From: Eudorina sp. 2006-703-Eu-15
Taxonomy: Eukaryota > Chlorophyta > Chlorophyceae > Chlamydomonadales > Volvocaceae
Reading direction: 5' to 3'
Assembly (NCBI GenBank): GCA_003117195.1
Contig: BDSI01000022.1
Location: 805,752 to 869,751, forward strand
DNA length: 64,000 nt
Shown: piece after piece, positions 1-11,457 of the stretch
Layout: the number at the start of each line of letters is the position of its first letter
How positions within the stretch are numbered: position 1 is the stretch's first letter
Position numbers and translations under genes: made by a program
The notes under the pieces: model-generated
Seen by the model: the letters and a program-made list of their open reading frames with translations, nothing else
The model's database searches: none
What the model was told of the DNA's origin: nothing

Positions 1-2
1 CG

Positions 3-484
3 ACTGTTGCAACCTGGGTGCTTGGGTGCAACCTGACCGACACGCCCAACACCGCACACGCAGCATTCAAGGCAGGCATGGACATGCTGCCGCAGAGCTC
101 CTACTACCCCGACAGTGGTAGCTATCCCAAGCGCGTCCAGACTGTTGCACTGCAGAACGGATACACCACCAACCAGTACATGCTCGAGTGCACTCTGAGC
201 ACGTTCCATGACTCCTGCTGACAACCAGTGCGCGGTCCTCCAGCTGCCCTTTCCCTCTTCGAATGAGTCCTACTTTGATAACGTTCCCTTCCGCCAGCGC
301 ATTGGCGACATTGGACTTACCGAGACACTGGAATTCACCGATCCAGACCCGATCGACCGCCAGCTCTACCCGCACTTCAAGACACGCGCGGGGACGTCAC
401 GGCAACAGGGCCAGACAGGGCACGACCGACCAGTACAGCGTGCGATGGGGCCCGAACTTCACCCTTAGCGAAAAGGAATCCATT
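3..484 (+). pseudogene. Left-edge partial coding region, apparently frameshifted
   Basis: Not recognised. Three consecutive stretches in different frames read like one protein. Frame one runs from the window edge to a TGA at about 219-221 and contains the pattern LPQSSYYPDSGSYPKR. A second frame opens at the overlapping ATG at 208 and contains FTDPDPIDRQLYPHFKTR. A third ends in SVRWGPNFTLSEKESI directly before a strong donor GTAAGT at 485. Composition is balanced, unlike the low-complexity shadow frames nearby. The simplest reading is the 3' part of an exon that has suffered frameshifts, or a decayed mobile-element ORF. No start is visible and the gene would continue to the left of the window. 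Base errors in the assembly could also cause the frame changes. Confidence 0.35.
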
Positions 485-489
485 GTAAG

Positions 490-1450
490 TTATTTTACCG
501 ATCGCTTCATTGACGGTATCGCTACTTTTCATGTCACCATGAACTAAAGAGGTTTCGGCAGAGTTTCTTTTTAGTTTCTTGGGAGTTACCGCTGAGTTTG
601 TGCTGAGTTTCCCGTGAGTTTCTGTGCCTCGCTCCTTTCGCCCCCACAGCGCGCCGCCGCCCCCGCCGCGCCAGTTTCATTGCAGCCCCGTTTGAGTCCC
701 CACGCGGCGGGGGCCGCGCCAGCCATCGCCTGTCAGCAGTCGCGTGTGTGGTCTGATGCAGCTCGATTGTCGGTAGGAATGTGGACGCGCCGCACCGGTG
801 CACACAGTGCACCGCACGCGGCCATGTCCTCACCTGGTCAGATCACATCACAGCTCACACGTGGCTTCCCTACCCCCCTCGGGTCGGCTGGCGCCGCCCC
901 CACCGCGCCGGCCAGCCGCAGTCGTGTGTGTACCCCGTGTGCAGCCCAGATACAGCTCATGGCAAAGGCGCAGCCCCATGCATCCCAGCTGAGTTTACAC
1001 GCAGCTCACACGCACCTTCCCAAACGACACCACGTGCAGCTACCAGCTCCCACTCGCGTGCCTGCCAACTAGCGCCAACTGCCCGTGTAGCCCGTGTGCG
1101 TCACTACAGTCAGGTAGCTTCCAAGCCGGCCCGCCGTACAACTACCTGCTCACACTCGTGCAGCTGCCGACTGCCACGCTACCTCCTGTACGGCTGAGGG
1201 GGGTTGGGGTGCCGTACACGAGTAGTTGGGGGTTAGTCGGAGCTGTCCTAGCTAGAACCGCCATTATATTATTTTTTCACACACGCACACACACCGGATG
1301 TGCGACCCGCAGAGTAATAATAATAATAATAATAATAATAATACGCCTCGGCCATAAACCGATGCGTGTATTAAGGGGGCGGGGGTGGAGAGGTTATGGG
1401 TTTCCCCTGGCCTTTGCACCTCCCGCCACCGCTGTGTTCACTCATCCTAA
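490..1450. other. Non-coding stretch with ATA microsatellite
   Basis: No convincing exon seen. It holds a C/A-rich segment with loosely repeated phrases around CAGCTCACACG and CCGTGTG (about 690-1190). An (ATA)n run of about nine units lies at about 1315-1343. The open frames here are low-complexity shadows. Confidence 0.5.
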
Positions 1451-1451
1451 C

Positions 1452-2600
1452 CTACCACCCCTGCGGTGTTAGGTTCCCATTTGCTCGTGAACATGTGTTA
1501 TGCGAATTCCTTTTTCCTGCTGTCTTCTGGCCATGACGATGGTGTTCAGGGCCTCCATCAAAACGTGTGTGGTAATTGCGCGTTCCGCTGGCTACATTTA
1601 GTAGTGAGGCAAAGCGCTCGGTGTCTGCGCCGATGCCTTGCATCAGACTTTGCACGACACGTTCGCTCAAGTATTGCTCATGTGCTGCTCGCACCCCATG
1701 GGGTTTGCGTCCACCCCCGTCTCTGTATCGCAGTACCAGTCGGGCGACATCTTCAGTGAAGCCTCCGGTGGATGCATATTGTGCGTGAAGTTCGGGCCGG
1801 TTGGATTTGGCGTGTGTGTACCGCAGCCACAGGTCTCGGAGTCGAGTGGCGGTGAGTGTGCCGATGCACCTTCCTCTCGTGTCATATACAAACGCGCATC
1901 CGGCCTCTTCAGGTGCTGGTGTGTTGGGGTCACAAGCAATTCTGGCACTGCCGGTCGTTCGGTTGCGCTTCCCGATTTTGATAGTGTACTTCCCGCTTGG
2001 GTGGATGTCTTGGTCGGGGTTGCGGGCTTCTGCATCTATTCTTACGTGTTGGCGCAGGGTACGTTGATCTTGCGTCGTGCGGAGACATTCCTCGTCCCAT
2101 CTGCCTTGTCGTTGCTCGTCAGTCAGATGGCCGTCTTGGGCGGGGTTAGTGCGGCCAGGCCTTTGCTCAGCACCCGCGTCACGGCGTCCGTGGAACTCGG
2201 TGAGCAGGTTACCCCACGTGTCTTGCGTGGCAAGGCGGGTGCCCTCTTCTTCCGTGGGTTCCCATTCCACTTGGAGCATTTGGTGTTGGGTTTCGGTCTC
2301 TACTGGCCCTTCCCATGTTCGCGTTGTCGCAGGGCGGTATCCGTGTGCGACGTACAGAGCTATCGCGCCCTTGGGGATGATGGTTGGATTCCACAATACG
2401 GTGTAAAAGGTGAGGTGTGTCGGCTTGCTGCGCGACGTCGATTTCCTTTGTTTCCTTGGCGGCGGGTCTGCCGATACCCTCTTCCGGGTCTCCGCGATGA
2501 TACTTGCCACTCTTTCCTGGTTGCCAAAGAGTGCCTGGGTGATGGTGAACCCGTATGCCGCCGGGACTTCTGTTGGCCAGTTGGTCTCACCAATGAGCAT
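1452..2600 (-). CDS. 382-residue ORF, mobile-element-like, uncharacterised
   Basis: An uninterrupted minus-strand frame from ATG at 2600 to a stop at 1452, with balanced, charged composition and no introns, unlike the neighbouring genes. Recognisable phrases: a basic patch PPPRKQRKSTSRSK near residue 50, AIALYVAHGYRP near residue 80, CAFVYDTRGRCIGTLTATRL near residue 235, and ADTERFASLLNVASG near residue 345. The last resembles the ERFASPLN signature that I associate with PCIF1/CAPAM-like adenine-methyltransferase modules carried by some algal mobile elements; that link is memory-based inference. After that motif a second frame on the same strand stays open to about 1480, so the ORF may be truncated by a frameshift. 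Intronless structure and proximity to satellite arrays suggest a transposon or retroelement gene. Alternative: a genuine intronless host gene of unknown function. Confidence 0.4.
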   Translation of the reverse strand: MLIGETNWPTEVPAAYGFTITQALFGNQERVASIIAETRKRVSADPPPRKQRKSTSRSKPTHLTFYTVLWNPTIIPKGAIALYVAHGYRPATTRTWEGPVETETQHQMLQVEWEPTEEEGTRLATQDTWGNLLTEFHGRRDAGAEQRPGRTNPAQDGHLTDEQRQGRWDEECLRTTQDQRTLRQHVRIDAEARNPDQDIHPSGKYTIKIGKRNRTTGSARIACDPNTPAPEEAGCAFVYDTRGRCIGTLTATRLRDLWLRYTHAKSNRPELHAQYASTGGFTEDVARLVLRYRDGGGRKPHGVRAAHEQYLSERVVQSLMQGIGADTERFASLLNVASGTRNYHTRFDGGPEHHRHGQKTAGKRNSHNTCSRANGNLTPQGW

Positions 2601-2879
2601 ATTGCGGAGCAGATGCGCATCCGATACGTGCTGGGCTATCCCTCTTACAGATGGTAGGCTTAAGAGCCGCGTGCACTGATCTATTGTGGGGGGTCCTTCA
2701 TGGGGGTCCCACCCAAGAGGGTCTGTGTCATCAATGCCGCTGGTGGTGATTTCTGTAACGATGAACGGCGCGGCGCGATGAGTGCGGGGATTTGCGGAGT
2801 CGAATTTCGAACAACGGTTTCGGAATTGTGGATTCGGTCAGGTCGGCCCTCAGTCGACAAAAACGGCGAGCCATGCCGA

Positions 2880-3475
2880 GCCATCCGTCCACAGGGCCTT
2901 AATGGATGGCCGGACGTCCAAAGGATGGGCCCCATCCGCCCATCCAGCTGGATGCATCCATCCAAAACGCCACCCACCCTGGATGGCGGTCATCCACCCC
3001 TGGATGCCGCTCATCCAAGCAGGTGCCAAACCTGGATGAAAGCCATCCAGGCCTGGATGCCCCTTGCCTATGCAGGGATCTACAAGCATCCAGACCTGGA
3101 CGGATTACCCCCCTTCACCTTTAAGTTTGCCATCCATCCCATCCATCCATCCATCCCGTCCGTCCATCCAAGGGCCCGAGGGGAAGGGGGGGGGGGTTGG
3201 GCCATCCATCGCGTCCGTCCATCCAAGGGCCCGAGGGGGAAAGGGGGGGTTGGCTTGGGCCATCCATCGCGTCCGTCCATCCAAGGGCCCGAGGGGAGAG
3301 GGGGGGCTTGGCCATCCATCCCGTCCGTCCATCCAAGGGCCCGAGGGGAAGGGGGGGGGGGTGGTTTTGGTCATCCATCCCGTCCGTCCATCCAAGGGCC
3401 CGAGGGGAAGGGGGGGGGTTTGGGCCATCCATCCGGTCCGTCCATCCAAGGGCCTGAGGGGAGGGAGAGGGGGGT
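2880..3475. repeat. Minisatellite, left array
   Basis: About six tandem units of roughly 50-62 bp from about 3130. Each unit holds CCGTCCGTCCATCCAAGGGC followed by CCGAGGGG and a G run, ending in GGCCATCCAT. It is preceded from about 2880 by diverged CCATCC/GGATGG steps. The same unit occurs in the opposite orientation at 4608-5155. Apparent ORFs in it are repeat translations, not genes. Confidence 0.9.
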
Positions 3476-3479
3476 GGTG

Positions 3480-4600
3480 AGAGATCCTGCCCGACATGGT
3501 CGGCAGGGACAACAACGACGGGCTGCTCAACCGGGTCAACATCGTGGCTACTTCGGCCACGCGCGTCCAGGAGATCGGTAGGTTCCACTTTTAGGTATAT
3601 GTTCGTCGGGGTTCGGGAAGCGCCTGCATTGTCGGATTGATTGAGGGTGGGATGGGGCCGGGATGGGGCCGAGGTGGTGCGCACGTGAGGGCACACGGGC
3701 CGGGGGGGGGGGCACCGAGCGGAAACCATGACAGCAAACGCATTCCTTACTTGTTGGTACCGTCCCCCACAGACATGAGTGCCGTGACGTCCGAAGAGCA
3801 GCAACAGCTTCTCGGGCAGATATGCGTGGACGATGAGCGGAGGCGCGTTCGTTGCATACAATCCTGAGCATCAAGCGATTTTCGAGAAATCTAAGGAGGT
3901 GGTGGAGAATAAACCGGCCATCTTCAAGGCGTGGTCCAACAAGAAGCCGTCAGGTGACAAGTGAAAGAGCAGCCCGCGGCATACAACTCGCGACCACACT
4001 GTGTTGTCGAACCATCCCAAGACCACCATCCCAAGACCAAGCGTACGACTACGCGCAACCGCCGTCGCAGGATGTCCACCACCGCCAGCCGCTTCAGGAT
4101 ATCTGCCAGGTCGTCTTTATTAGGGTGAGTTTCTCAGGTCTGCAAAATCACATATCCAAGTAACATTAGCAAGCTGTATTACGGCAAGCACATGTCCTGT
4201 GGATTCCGGTAATTTGATTCCCGTTTCCCGGCTTCACTGTTTGATCTCGCACGTTGACTCTTAACAGGTCTGCTCCTGATGCACCCGCCCCCCCTCCCAC
4301 CCCGACTCCAACAGCTCTTTTACGACGTCCTGTGCTACAGTCGCGGCTTCCAAGCGGCGCCACAGCGGGATACGGGGGACGACGAGGAGGAGGAGGAGGT
4401 ACCCAGCTCGGATATTGAGTTCAGCGAGCAGAAGAAAGTTAACGTCCAGTATCCCCGGGTAAGCTGGATGTGCGGAATCGTATGATCGACTTCCTCGACC
4501 AATCTGGAAGACCTGATCAGAATTTCCTCCACATGCAGTTAAGTGATATCGGTGCACATACATCACCAAGCATTCTAATTGCCCAAATTCCTTGTCTTGT
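3480..4600 (+). other. Exon-like fragments between inverted satellite arrays
   Basis: Four segments look like exons but were not joined into a protein. About 3481-3574 reads GEILPDMVGRDNNDGLLNRV and on, ending at a GTAGG donor. About 3838-3964 reads GAFVAYNPEHQAIFEKSKEV and on, ending GDK-stop. About 4268-4459 contains EFSEQKKVNVQYPR before a GTAAGC donor. About 4463-4540 contains RNRMIDFLDQSGRPDQNF. Composition differs from the satellites. They may be exons of a gene carried inside a mobile element or a decayed host gene. Function not recognised. Confidence 0.3.
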
Positions 4601-4607
4601 TGAAACT

Positions 4608-5155
4608 CCCCCCCTTCCCCTCGGGCCCTTGGATGGACGGACGGGATGGATGGGCCAAACAACCCAGCCTCCCCCTTCGGGCCCTTGGATGGACGGACAG
4701 GATGGATGGGCCAAACCACCCCCCCCCTTCCCCTCGGGCCCTTGGATGGATGGACGGGATAGATGGATGGGCCAATCCCCCCCCTCCCCCTTCGGGCCCT
4801 TGGATGGACGGACGGGATGGATGGGCCAAACAACCCAGCCTCCCCCTTCGGGCCCTTGGATGGACGGACGCGATGAATGGCCCAAACCACCCCTCCCTCT
4901 CCCCTCGGGCCCTTGGATGGACGGACGGGATGGATGGCCAAGCCCCCCCTCTCCCCTCGGGCCCTTGGATGGACGGACGCGATGGATGGCCCAAACCACC
5001 CCCCCTCCTTCCCCTCGGGCCCTTGGATGGACGGACGGGATGGATGGCCCAAACCACCCCCCCCTTCCCCCTCGGGCCCTTGGATGGATGGATGGGATGG
5101 ATGGGCCAAACACCCCCCCCTTCGGGCCCTTGGATGTCCTGGATGGATGGGGTGC
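4608..5155. repeat. Minisatellite, right array (inverted copy of the left array)
   Basis: About ten tandem units of 52-60 bp with the core GGGCCCTTGGATGGACGGAC, then GGGATGGATGG and a C-rich run. This is the reverse complement of the unit at 3130-3475, so the two arrays form an imperfect inverted repeat with a loop of about 1.13 kb. Confidence 0.9.
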
Positions 5156-5176
5156 CTGGGCTGGATAAACCACCGT

Positions 5177-5213
5177 CCATTAAGCCTTTGTCGGAGCGAC
5201 AAAGGCTTAATGG
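5177..5213. repeat. Perfect 17-bp inverted repeat, 3-nt loop
   Basis: Arms 5177-5193 (CCATTAAGCCTTTGTCG) and 5197-5213 are exact reverse complements around GAG. It sits directly outside the right satellite array, in a segment without coding potential. It could be an element terminus or a transcript hairpin. Confidence 0.85.
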
Positions 5214-5562
5214 AATGACAGCTTCCAACACCTCCAGCTTGATAATTTGCCGTCTGCAATAACGTGAGCGCCACAGTGTGAACAGCTCGCCGTTTTACAA
5301 GCGTCATTACAGGATGTACGAGGATAGGGGAACACAACAACGTAAAGCCAAGTGAGTGCCAGAACACACTAGAAGAAACATACAACTGCTTCTTCATTTC
5401 TATTATCTGGTTCAGATAGCTGTCGCATTGTGAAAGCCCTTGCTGCTTTTGCAGATATCGGGATTGCTGCGGCTTCACCCGCTCACATAGTTGAATAGTG
5501 GACATTCAGCCATAATATAGAGGGGCAGGCTGGGTTCCCCAGCCTAGCACTTCCTCTCGGTC

Positions 5563-8268
5563 ATGTCGGTTCTGTCGGTGCCATCTCCTGTCCTGGCGAA
5601 GCGACATTTTGACGAGGGCGACGCCGGTGATACTTTTGACCGGCAGCTCACTGGAAAACGTTCACGCCAACACTACAGTCCGGCAGCTGCTCGGTGTGTG
5701 CAGTTTGCGGCTGGCGGCCTGCATGCTGTGCCGCTGACCACACTGTCGGCACTGCTGGCACTATTTCCTGGCATGGATGAACGGGTGAGTTTGGAAAACA
5801 GGCCACTTATGAGGCTCAGCCGGACAATTTCATTCCTTAACCTCTTTGTTTCTGGCGCTGGCATGCATAGACTGTCTCTAACGTGCTCTCCGAGTGCGGC
5901 AATAATATCGACGCTGCGATCCGGCGTCTCGGTGAGCTCCGACTGTCGGTGAATGACGGTGCAAACGGTGATGGAGCTGCACAACCGTCGACCTCAGTGA
6001 CGCCAACAGCCGCGCACAGAGCAACTGGTGCGTTCAGTGTTGAAGCCAGCGTCAGCGAGGATGCCTTCCTTGCAGGCCCCCATTGTGCTCCTGGCTGCTT
6101 CGACGCTGACATGCCCTAGCGGTTGGCCTTGATACCGCAGGCCTCGTGGTAGAACCCTTCCCCCTGTGCTTCGCACGACATCACATCCTTCCTGTGCTCG
6201 TCATGCCTGCCGCATGTCCCCGTCCGTCCGATCGCTGCGCGCAATCAGCGACGCGAAGATCGGTGCCGCACCATCCTGGTATCATATCCCGGCTAAGGCA
6301 CAGTGACATTGCAAAGCCATCCTCGGCGGCGTCGTTTCTGCAGCAAGTGAAGCCGCTCTGTTACCACGCGCCTCACCACGCATCACCTCCAACCCGCACA
6401 CTCTGTAGTCTAACCTTCGTACAGTGACCCCCTGTTATGCATCCGCCCTGGACCCTCGCTAGGAGGGGAACCGTCCGCCCTGCCGGGAACGCCCACTGGG
6501 GCACTCGGTCCCACTGCCGCCGCTGCGGCGGTCACCGGCGGCGTCAGTGCAGCGATTACAGAGCCTGCCTCAACAGCAGCAGCTGGCCCTGTTACGGCGG
6601 AGCAATGGGTGGATTTCCTGGTGGCGGAGATGTCGGCGGCTGCGGATATGGCGGACGCGCGGCAGCGGGCTGCGAGCTTCCTCAGCGCCTTTGAGGCTTT
6701 CGTGGCGCGGTTCGTGCGGCAGCAGCAGCAGCAGCAGGTAAGAGAAGCTGCCACGCGGACGACAGGCGCGGCCGTCCCGGCTGGGTTGGGGCAAGCGTAA
6801 CGTAGGGGAGTCGCAGCACTGGGCGTTGTCAACACAGTAGTAGTCGCGATGGAAAAATACCTTGACATATCTTTGTAAGAAAGTATCTTTCCAACAGCGC
6901 GCGGTGGAGCTTTGGCTGAGTCTGGGAATTTGCGGCCGTGCCCCTGGCGATGCCAAGCATCCTGGCAGTAAATGACTCCTCCTGGCCGTAAATGACTCCT
7001 CCTCGGACCAGTTAAGCGTGGGCAGACGATTTGGGTATGTACCAGTACCAAGGGATGGTTGGCGTTGACCTGCAATCACCCGTGGGGGCGTCGTGCGACG
7101 ATGATGAGCGCGGCATCAGAGTGGGAGGCTGTGGGTGCCACCCATCCCCTCGGTACCACTGGGTGTGTCTGGGCTGTTTCCTTTGAGCCCCCCGGTACCC
7201 CTGTCAGGGTTGGGAGGTGCTCGCGCGGCCACTGTCGGGTGGGTTGCGATCCTTAAATCACAGCGCTTCGGGTTCTGTACTGGTATGGATGGCTCTGGAT
7301 GGTTCCGTCATTGTGAGGGTGAATGTAAGTCGGTGGGGGCGGCTTGAACATGGAAGTACCTCGTGCCATCGGGTGGCTGCTGACGTATAGCAGTCGGGAG
7401 GACTGTAGTCGTCACAGCGGCCCATTGTGCCACAAGGTGGTATAGGAAATTGCCACAAGGGAGAGGTTCACCACACCTGATGGCGTGGTTGTGAGCCCTC
7501 ACGCGCGCGTTGGGGCATGGCCGCTGCAGGCCGGCGCAGTTGCGGGGGACGGCGGGGCTGTGGACGCCGCCGCGGCAGGCGGCAGCGGCGCGGCCGCTGG
7601 CCTGGCGGCGCGCGCCGCCAAGCTGGCAGAGGAGAACGCCGTCCTGAAGAAGGCGGTGCAGATTCAGCATCGACAGCTGCAGGAGCGGGCGGCGCAGGAC
7701 GCGGAGGTGGGGCAACTGAAGGCGATGCTGGCGCAGTACCAGGAACAGGTGTGGTTTGGATAGGCGGGCTCTAGGACGGGCGCTGAGGGCGGGTTAGGGG
7801 GAATCTCGCTTGCCGCGCGGCTGGCAGTACGGCCTTGAGGTGTGAGCGGGAGGATTGCACGCGGTGGTACGACATTGCAGGACGCCAGGGCAGGTGGACG
7901 CAGCACATCAGGTTACGGTGGGCCCCGCGGGTCATTGGCGACAGCCGAAGCCGCCTCATCAGATGGTTTGGCGGCTGTGCCTGGCAGGGGTTCTGGGCTA
8001 CCTTATTCGGAAGCCTGCGCCTGGGGGGCCCAGGATGAGTGCATTTCCATCTGTTCTGCCCAAGCGTGTATGTGCGCGGATGGACGGGATCCTCCGGGGT
8101 CGCGCTGTCTTCCTACCCCGCGTCTTACGATGCCCGTGTGATGCCGACCCCCTCGACTCCCCACAGGTTCGGAACCTGCAGGTCAGCAACTATTCGCTGA
8201 CGCTGCACCTGCAGAAGGCCACCAACTCCGGGATGATGGGCGAACCACGCAACCCGGACGTGTTCTAG
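5563..8268 (+). CDS. CUE-domain ubiquitin-binding protein (plant-type)
   Basis: Five exons, all junctions in phase: 5563-5784, 5871-6027, 6463-6737, 7530-7748, 8167-8268; 324 residues. The N-terminus MSVLSVPSPVLAKR with a basic KRSR patch precedes a CUE domain at about residues 60-100. This domain is split by intron 1 between the LLALFPGMDE part (the MFP-type motif that contacts ubiquitin) and the NNIDAAIRRLGEL helix. An Ala-rich linker, a Gln run and a coiled coil (LAARAAKLAEENAVLKKAVQ, about residues 235-290) follow. The C-terminus reads SNYSLTLHLQKA and ends RNPDVF, a tail I recognise from land-plant CUE proteins. CUE domains bind mono-ubiquitin and often recruit conjugates to trafficking or degradation machinery. 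No catalytic domain is present, so this is probably an adaptor. The start is the first ATG of the open frame. A TGTAA lies at 8305-8309, giving a very short 3' UTR. Confidence 0.85.
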
Positions 8269-8309
8269 CGGCTGGTGAGGAGCGTCCGCCCCAGGGCGCG
8301 CATCTGTAA

Positions 8310-11300
8310 ATAGTACTGCCAGGCGGGAGCGCGTTTGGCGTTGCTCCCCTCTTGAATACGTCGCTACCTGGGTCGGGTGTCGGTGAAGTCGTCGGGTTGG
8401 GGGCCGGCACTACCACCGGCGTATGCGTGCCTTGTATTTATGAGCTAGGGGTCAGGCAAGGGGGCAGGCGGGGGCAGGGGCGAAATTACACCGTACGCCC
8501 GCCAACGGGCGTCCCGCCCCCTGCGCGCGATCTCGCGGTGCCGTCTGAGCGCGGCCGTGCCGGGTGCGGCCAATCGAGGTCGGCCCACGAGCCAAGCTTG
8601 GTCGCGGACTGTGTTCTCTGCCAGGACGCGCACCGGCGGTGTTTCGGCCTTCATACGAGGCTGTCCCGTCCCTGTCCTGCGGGGAACGCCGGGCGCGTCA
8701 GTTCAAGGAGGGTCACAACACAGGCCCCTCGTGTCATGTTATGATGTTGGATGGCGGCTTTCGGAGGCGGGGTCGCGGTTGCGAGTGGCCACCATGTTGT
8801 AGGAGAGAGCGTTCGGCTTGAGTGTGTTTCCGTGTTTGCCCATGAGAGAGTGCATTCTTTGACGATGACGCGGACTGTCGGTTGTGTAGGTGGTCACCGT
8901 TGCCGCTGCTGGTAGTGGTGGTGGTGGTGGCGGCGGCGGTGGCGCACGGTATGACCTGAAAGCACCTGTAGACTGGAGGACGTGTAGATTGGAGCACATA
9001 TAGATGATGCAGCTTGAGACGACTGACCGACTTTGCACTGGGCCTGTCAGCGGGCTAGGGCGGTGCACGGCTATTCGCAGTAGTGAGGAAAGGGGGTGAG
9101 GCGGTGGTACCCTGGTAGGAGGCGCCAGAGAAGGAGGCGCTGGGCCCGCCGGTTCCGGGTCTTCTTGAGGTCCTTTTATTCAGCAGGGCAGGGGGTATCA
9201 GGGCAGGGGTTATCAGGGCAGGGGGTATCAGGGCAGGGGGTAACAGGGCAGTTGATTCAGGAACTTGGTAGACAGCGCAGGGGGAGGAGTGTGGTCTGTC
9301 CGTATGTCCGTCGGCCTGAAGCGGCCAGTGCGGGATGGGTACTCTGTTGCACAGGATGGGGCGATTGGGCCCCACCGCTTGCCCTCGAGCCTATTCCGCG
9401 TGTCCGTTCTCCCGCCGCTCGTCGTCTGTTGGTACTCGCACCTGCGCAGATGCAGAATGCCGACCGCCGGCTCCGGCTTAGGCAGCGGGCGGTTAGTGGC
9501 GCGTGGGCACTAATGGCGCCGCGCTGATCCCTGCGGGATTGGGGTAACGCGGGGAGGGGCACATGCCGACATGCGTGGATGCAGGAGAGGCTCTACGACA
9601 CCGTAGGGGAGGGTGGGTTCAGGCTGCAGTCACACGCTGGGATGCGCGGCATCCTCCGCCCCCGTCTGATGGTACAACGGCCGGTCGTTCGGAGAAAAGG
9701 AGTGGTGTGCAGCGTAGTTCTCGTTTGGGGACAGGCCCCATTCGGGACGTGCACGCTAGGGTGGCTCCTGCACTCTGGGATGGCGTCCGTGACCCACATT
9801 GCAGCGCTCGTGCTCGTGCATTCCCTGTGCACCATTTTTGTGAGTGCGGCTGGGCGGGTCCGCGCCTCGCACACTGTGGCGGGCGGGTCCGCCCCACCGC
9901 GCACACAGCCGCAGCCTTAAGGATGGGCGTGGCACTAGTTGGGTGGGGGACGTCCGGCGGAGGAGTCGCACCCGTGGCAGATGAGCGCCAGACACCCCCT
10001 CTCCTGGCTCTGCCCGTGTGCAGGAGAGCTGTGTTGTTCGCGGCAGCTATTGATTGCTGCCGAGCGTGGGGCCGCGCGCGCGTGCGAGGCAGTTCCAGGT
10101 TTCTGGGGTAGTTTGTACATCGTAACCGATATTAGCTTGCACCCAGGGCCGTTCGGTCAATGTTTTGCGGCTTGGGCATCGCGTTGCCCTGTCGCTGTCC
10201 GTCTTTGTCGGCATCGTTGGCAAGAAGAGCGCGCCTCGCCCTAACCCGCATCATGGAGATGATAGTGGGTGCTCGCAGCCGGGCATCTGCGCCCTTCAAA
10301 TGGACTTCTGAAAGTCGGTCTGACTGCGCGTTTCGTTGGTTGCATGACAGACAAGCTCCCGAGATAGGCTCGCATAGGGGGGAAATGTACCTACGTAGGC
10401 CGCGCGGAGCTGGGTTCTTGTTACGTACGATCGATCGGCGCGGGCGGGCCCGCACCGTGTCAAACATTATGGGAGCAACATCCGATGGCTGCCATGCCTG
10501 ATGTACCTGGTATCCGAAGTTCACTATCTGCGGCGAACAAGCGTGCGGCATGTGTAATGAGTTGCGGGGCTGGGCGCACCCCGACGTGGTATGGCCGGTC
10601 AAAGACGTTCCTCCCTGGGCATCGGAACCCGACCGGATTTGGGGGGATATGGTGGATGAGGTGCACCCAGCGAGGGGCACGTAATTGACGGAACGCCTGA
10701 AAGGACGGGAAGGGCGGACAGGGGCGGACACCGGCCCATGATGGCAAAACGAACAGGCGTTTCCATGTCCATTGGTGCGCGTTCAGAGTGTTAAAAGTCA
10801 TGAGCGTGTCCGCAGAAGGGACCTGAGATCGCACGAGGGTGCTACAGCCTGCTACAGCAACTTGCGTACTTGCCAGTCAGCTCAGCGCGCAGCCCGTTTG
10901 CGGCAACGAGTAGCTGGATCGGGCAGTGCGCCTGCGATCAGCAGTGTCTTACCAGGATTCTTCAACCCACTTCAGTCGTGCAGCCTCGTGCGGGTGCGAG
11001 CGGAGTGGGTGCCTTCATCGGAATCTGACGGGAAAGAGGTTTCGCTTTCCCGATGGTCTTCCTGCGATTGAACACAATGCAGTATAGCGGCAACAGGCAT
11101 GCAGTAAAGCGGCAACAGGCGAGGATTCCCAGTCAAATCCCATTGCGCGGCAAGGGTTTCATGTACGGCTTAAATCCACACGGTTGCTCATGTTTCCGAC
11201 CGGCTGGACACCGCCGACATGTTTTCCAGTATAACAGAATAAACGAAATCTTTTCAGTTAGTATCTCATCTTTTTCCTATGAAACGTTGGCATATGACCG

Positions 11301-11457
11301 TGACGGAGGTCCAACTGCCGGGCTTGGCGCGGCTCATGATGGGGTGACGTTACCTCTTGGAGTCGTTATGAAACCTGGTTAGCATTTTTGTTAGGAAAAA
11401 GTGTAGACAGGGTGGTATCATACACTAAAAGTTGTTGAGGATTTACGTCTCAAGATA
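8310..11457. other. Long intergenic region with a small minisatellite
   Basis: No exon series could be assembled in either strand. It contains a GGT/GGC run at about 8918-8942 and four or five copies of a 16-18 bp unit (GGGGGTATCAGGGCAG) at about 9186-9250. The part from 11070 to 11457 is more AT-rich and is the likely promoter/5' UTR of the next gene. Confidence 0.5.

Noticed and set aside
2880..3480. CRISPR-like array
   Set aside because: Units are contiguous tandem repeats without unique spacers and the genome is eukaryotic.
3080..3861. Overlapping long frames (PSIPSVHPRARGEGG and its reverse) in the satellite arrays
   Set aside because: Both strands and several frames are open because the unit lacks stops; repeat translation, not genes.
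9096..9527. 143-codon frame with GVSGQGLSGQGVSGQ repeat
   Set aside because: Produced by the 16-18 bp tandem repeat at 9186-9250; no other coding evidence.
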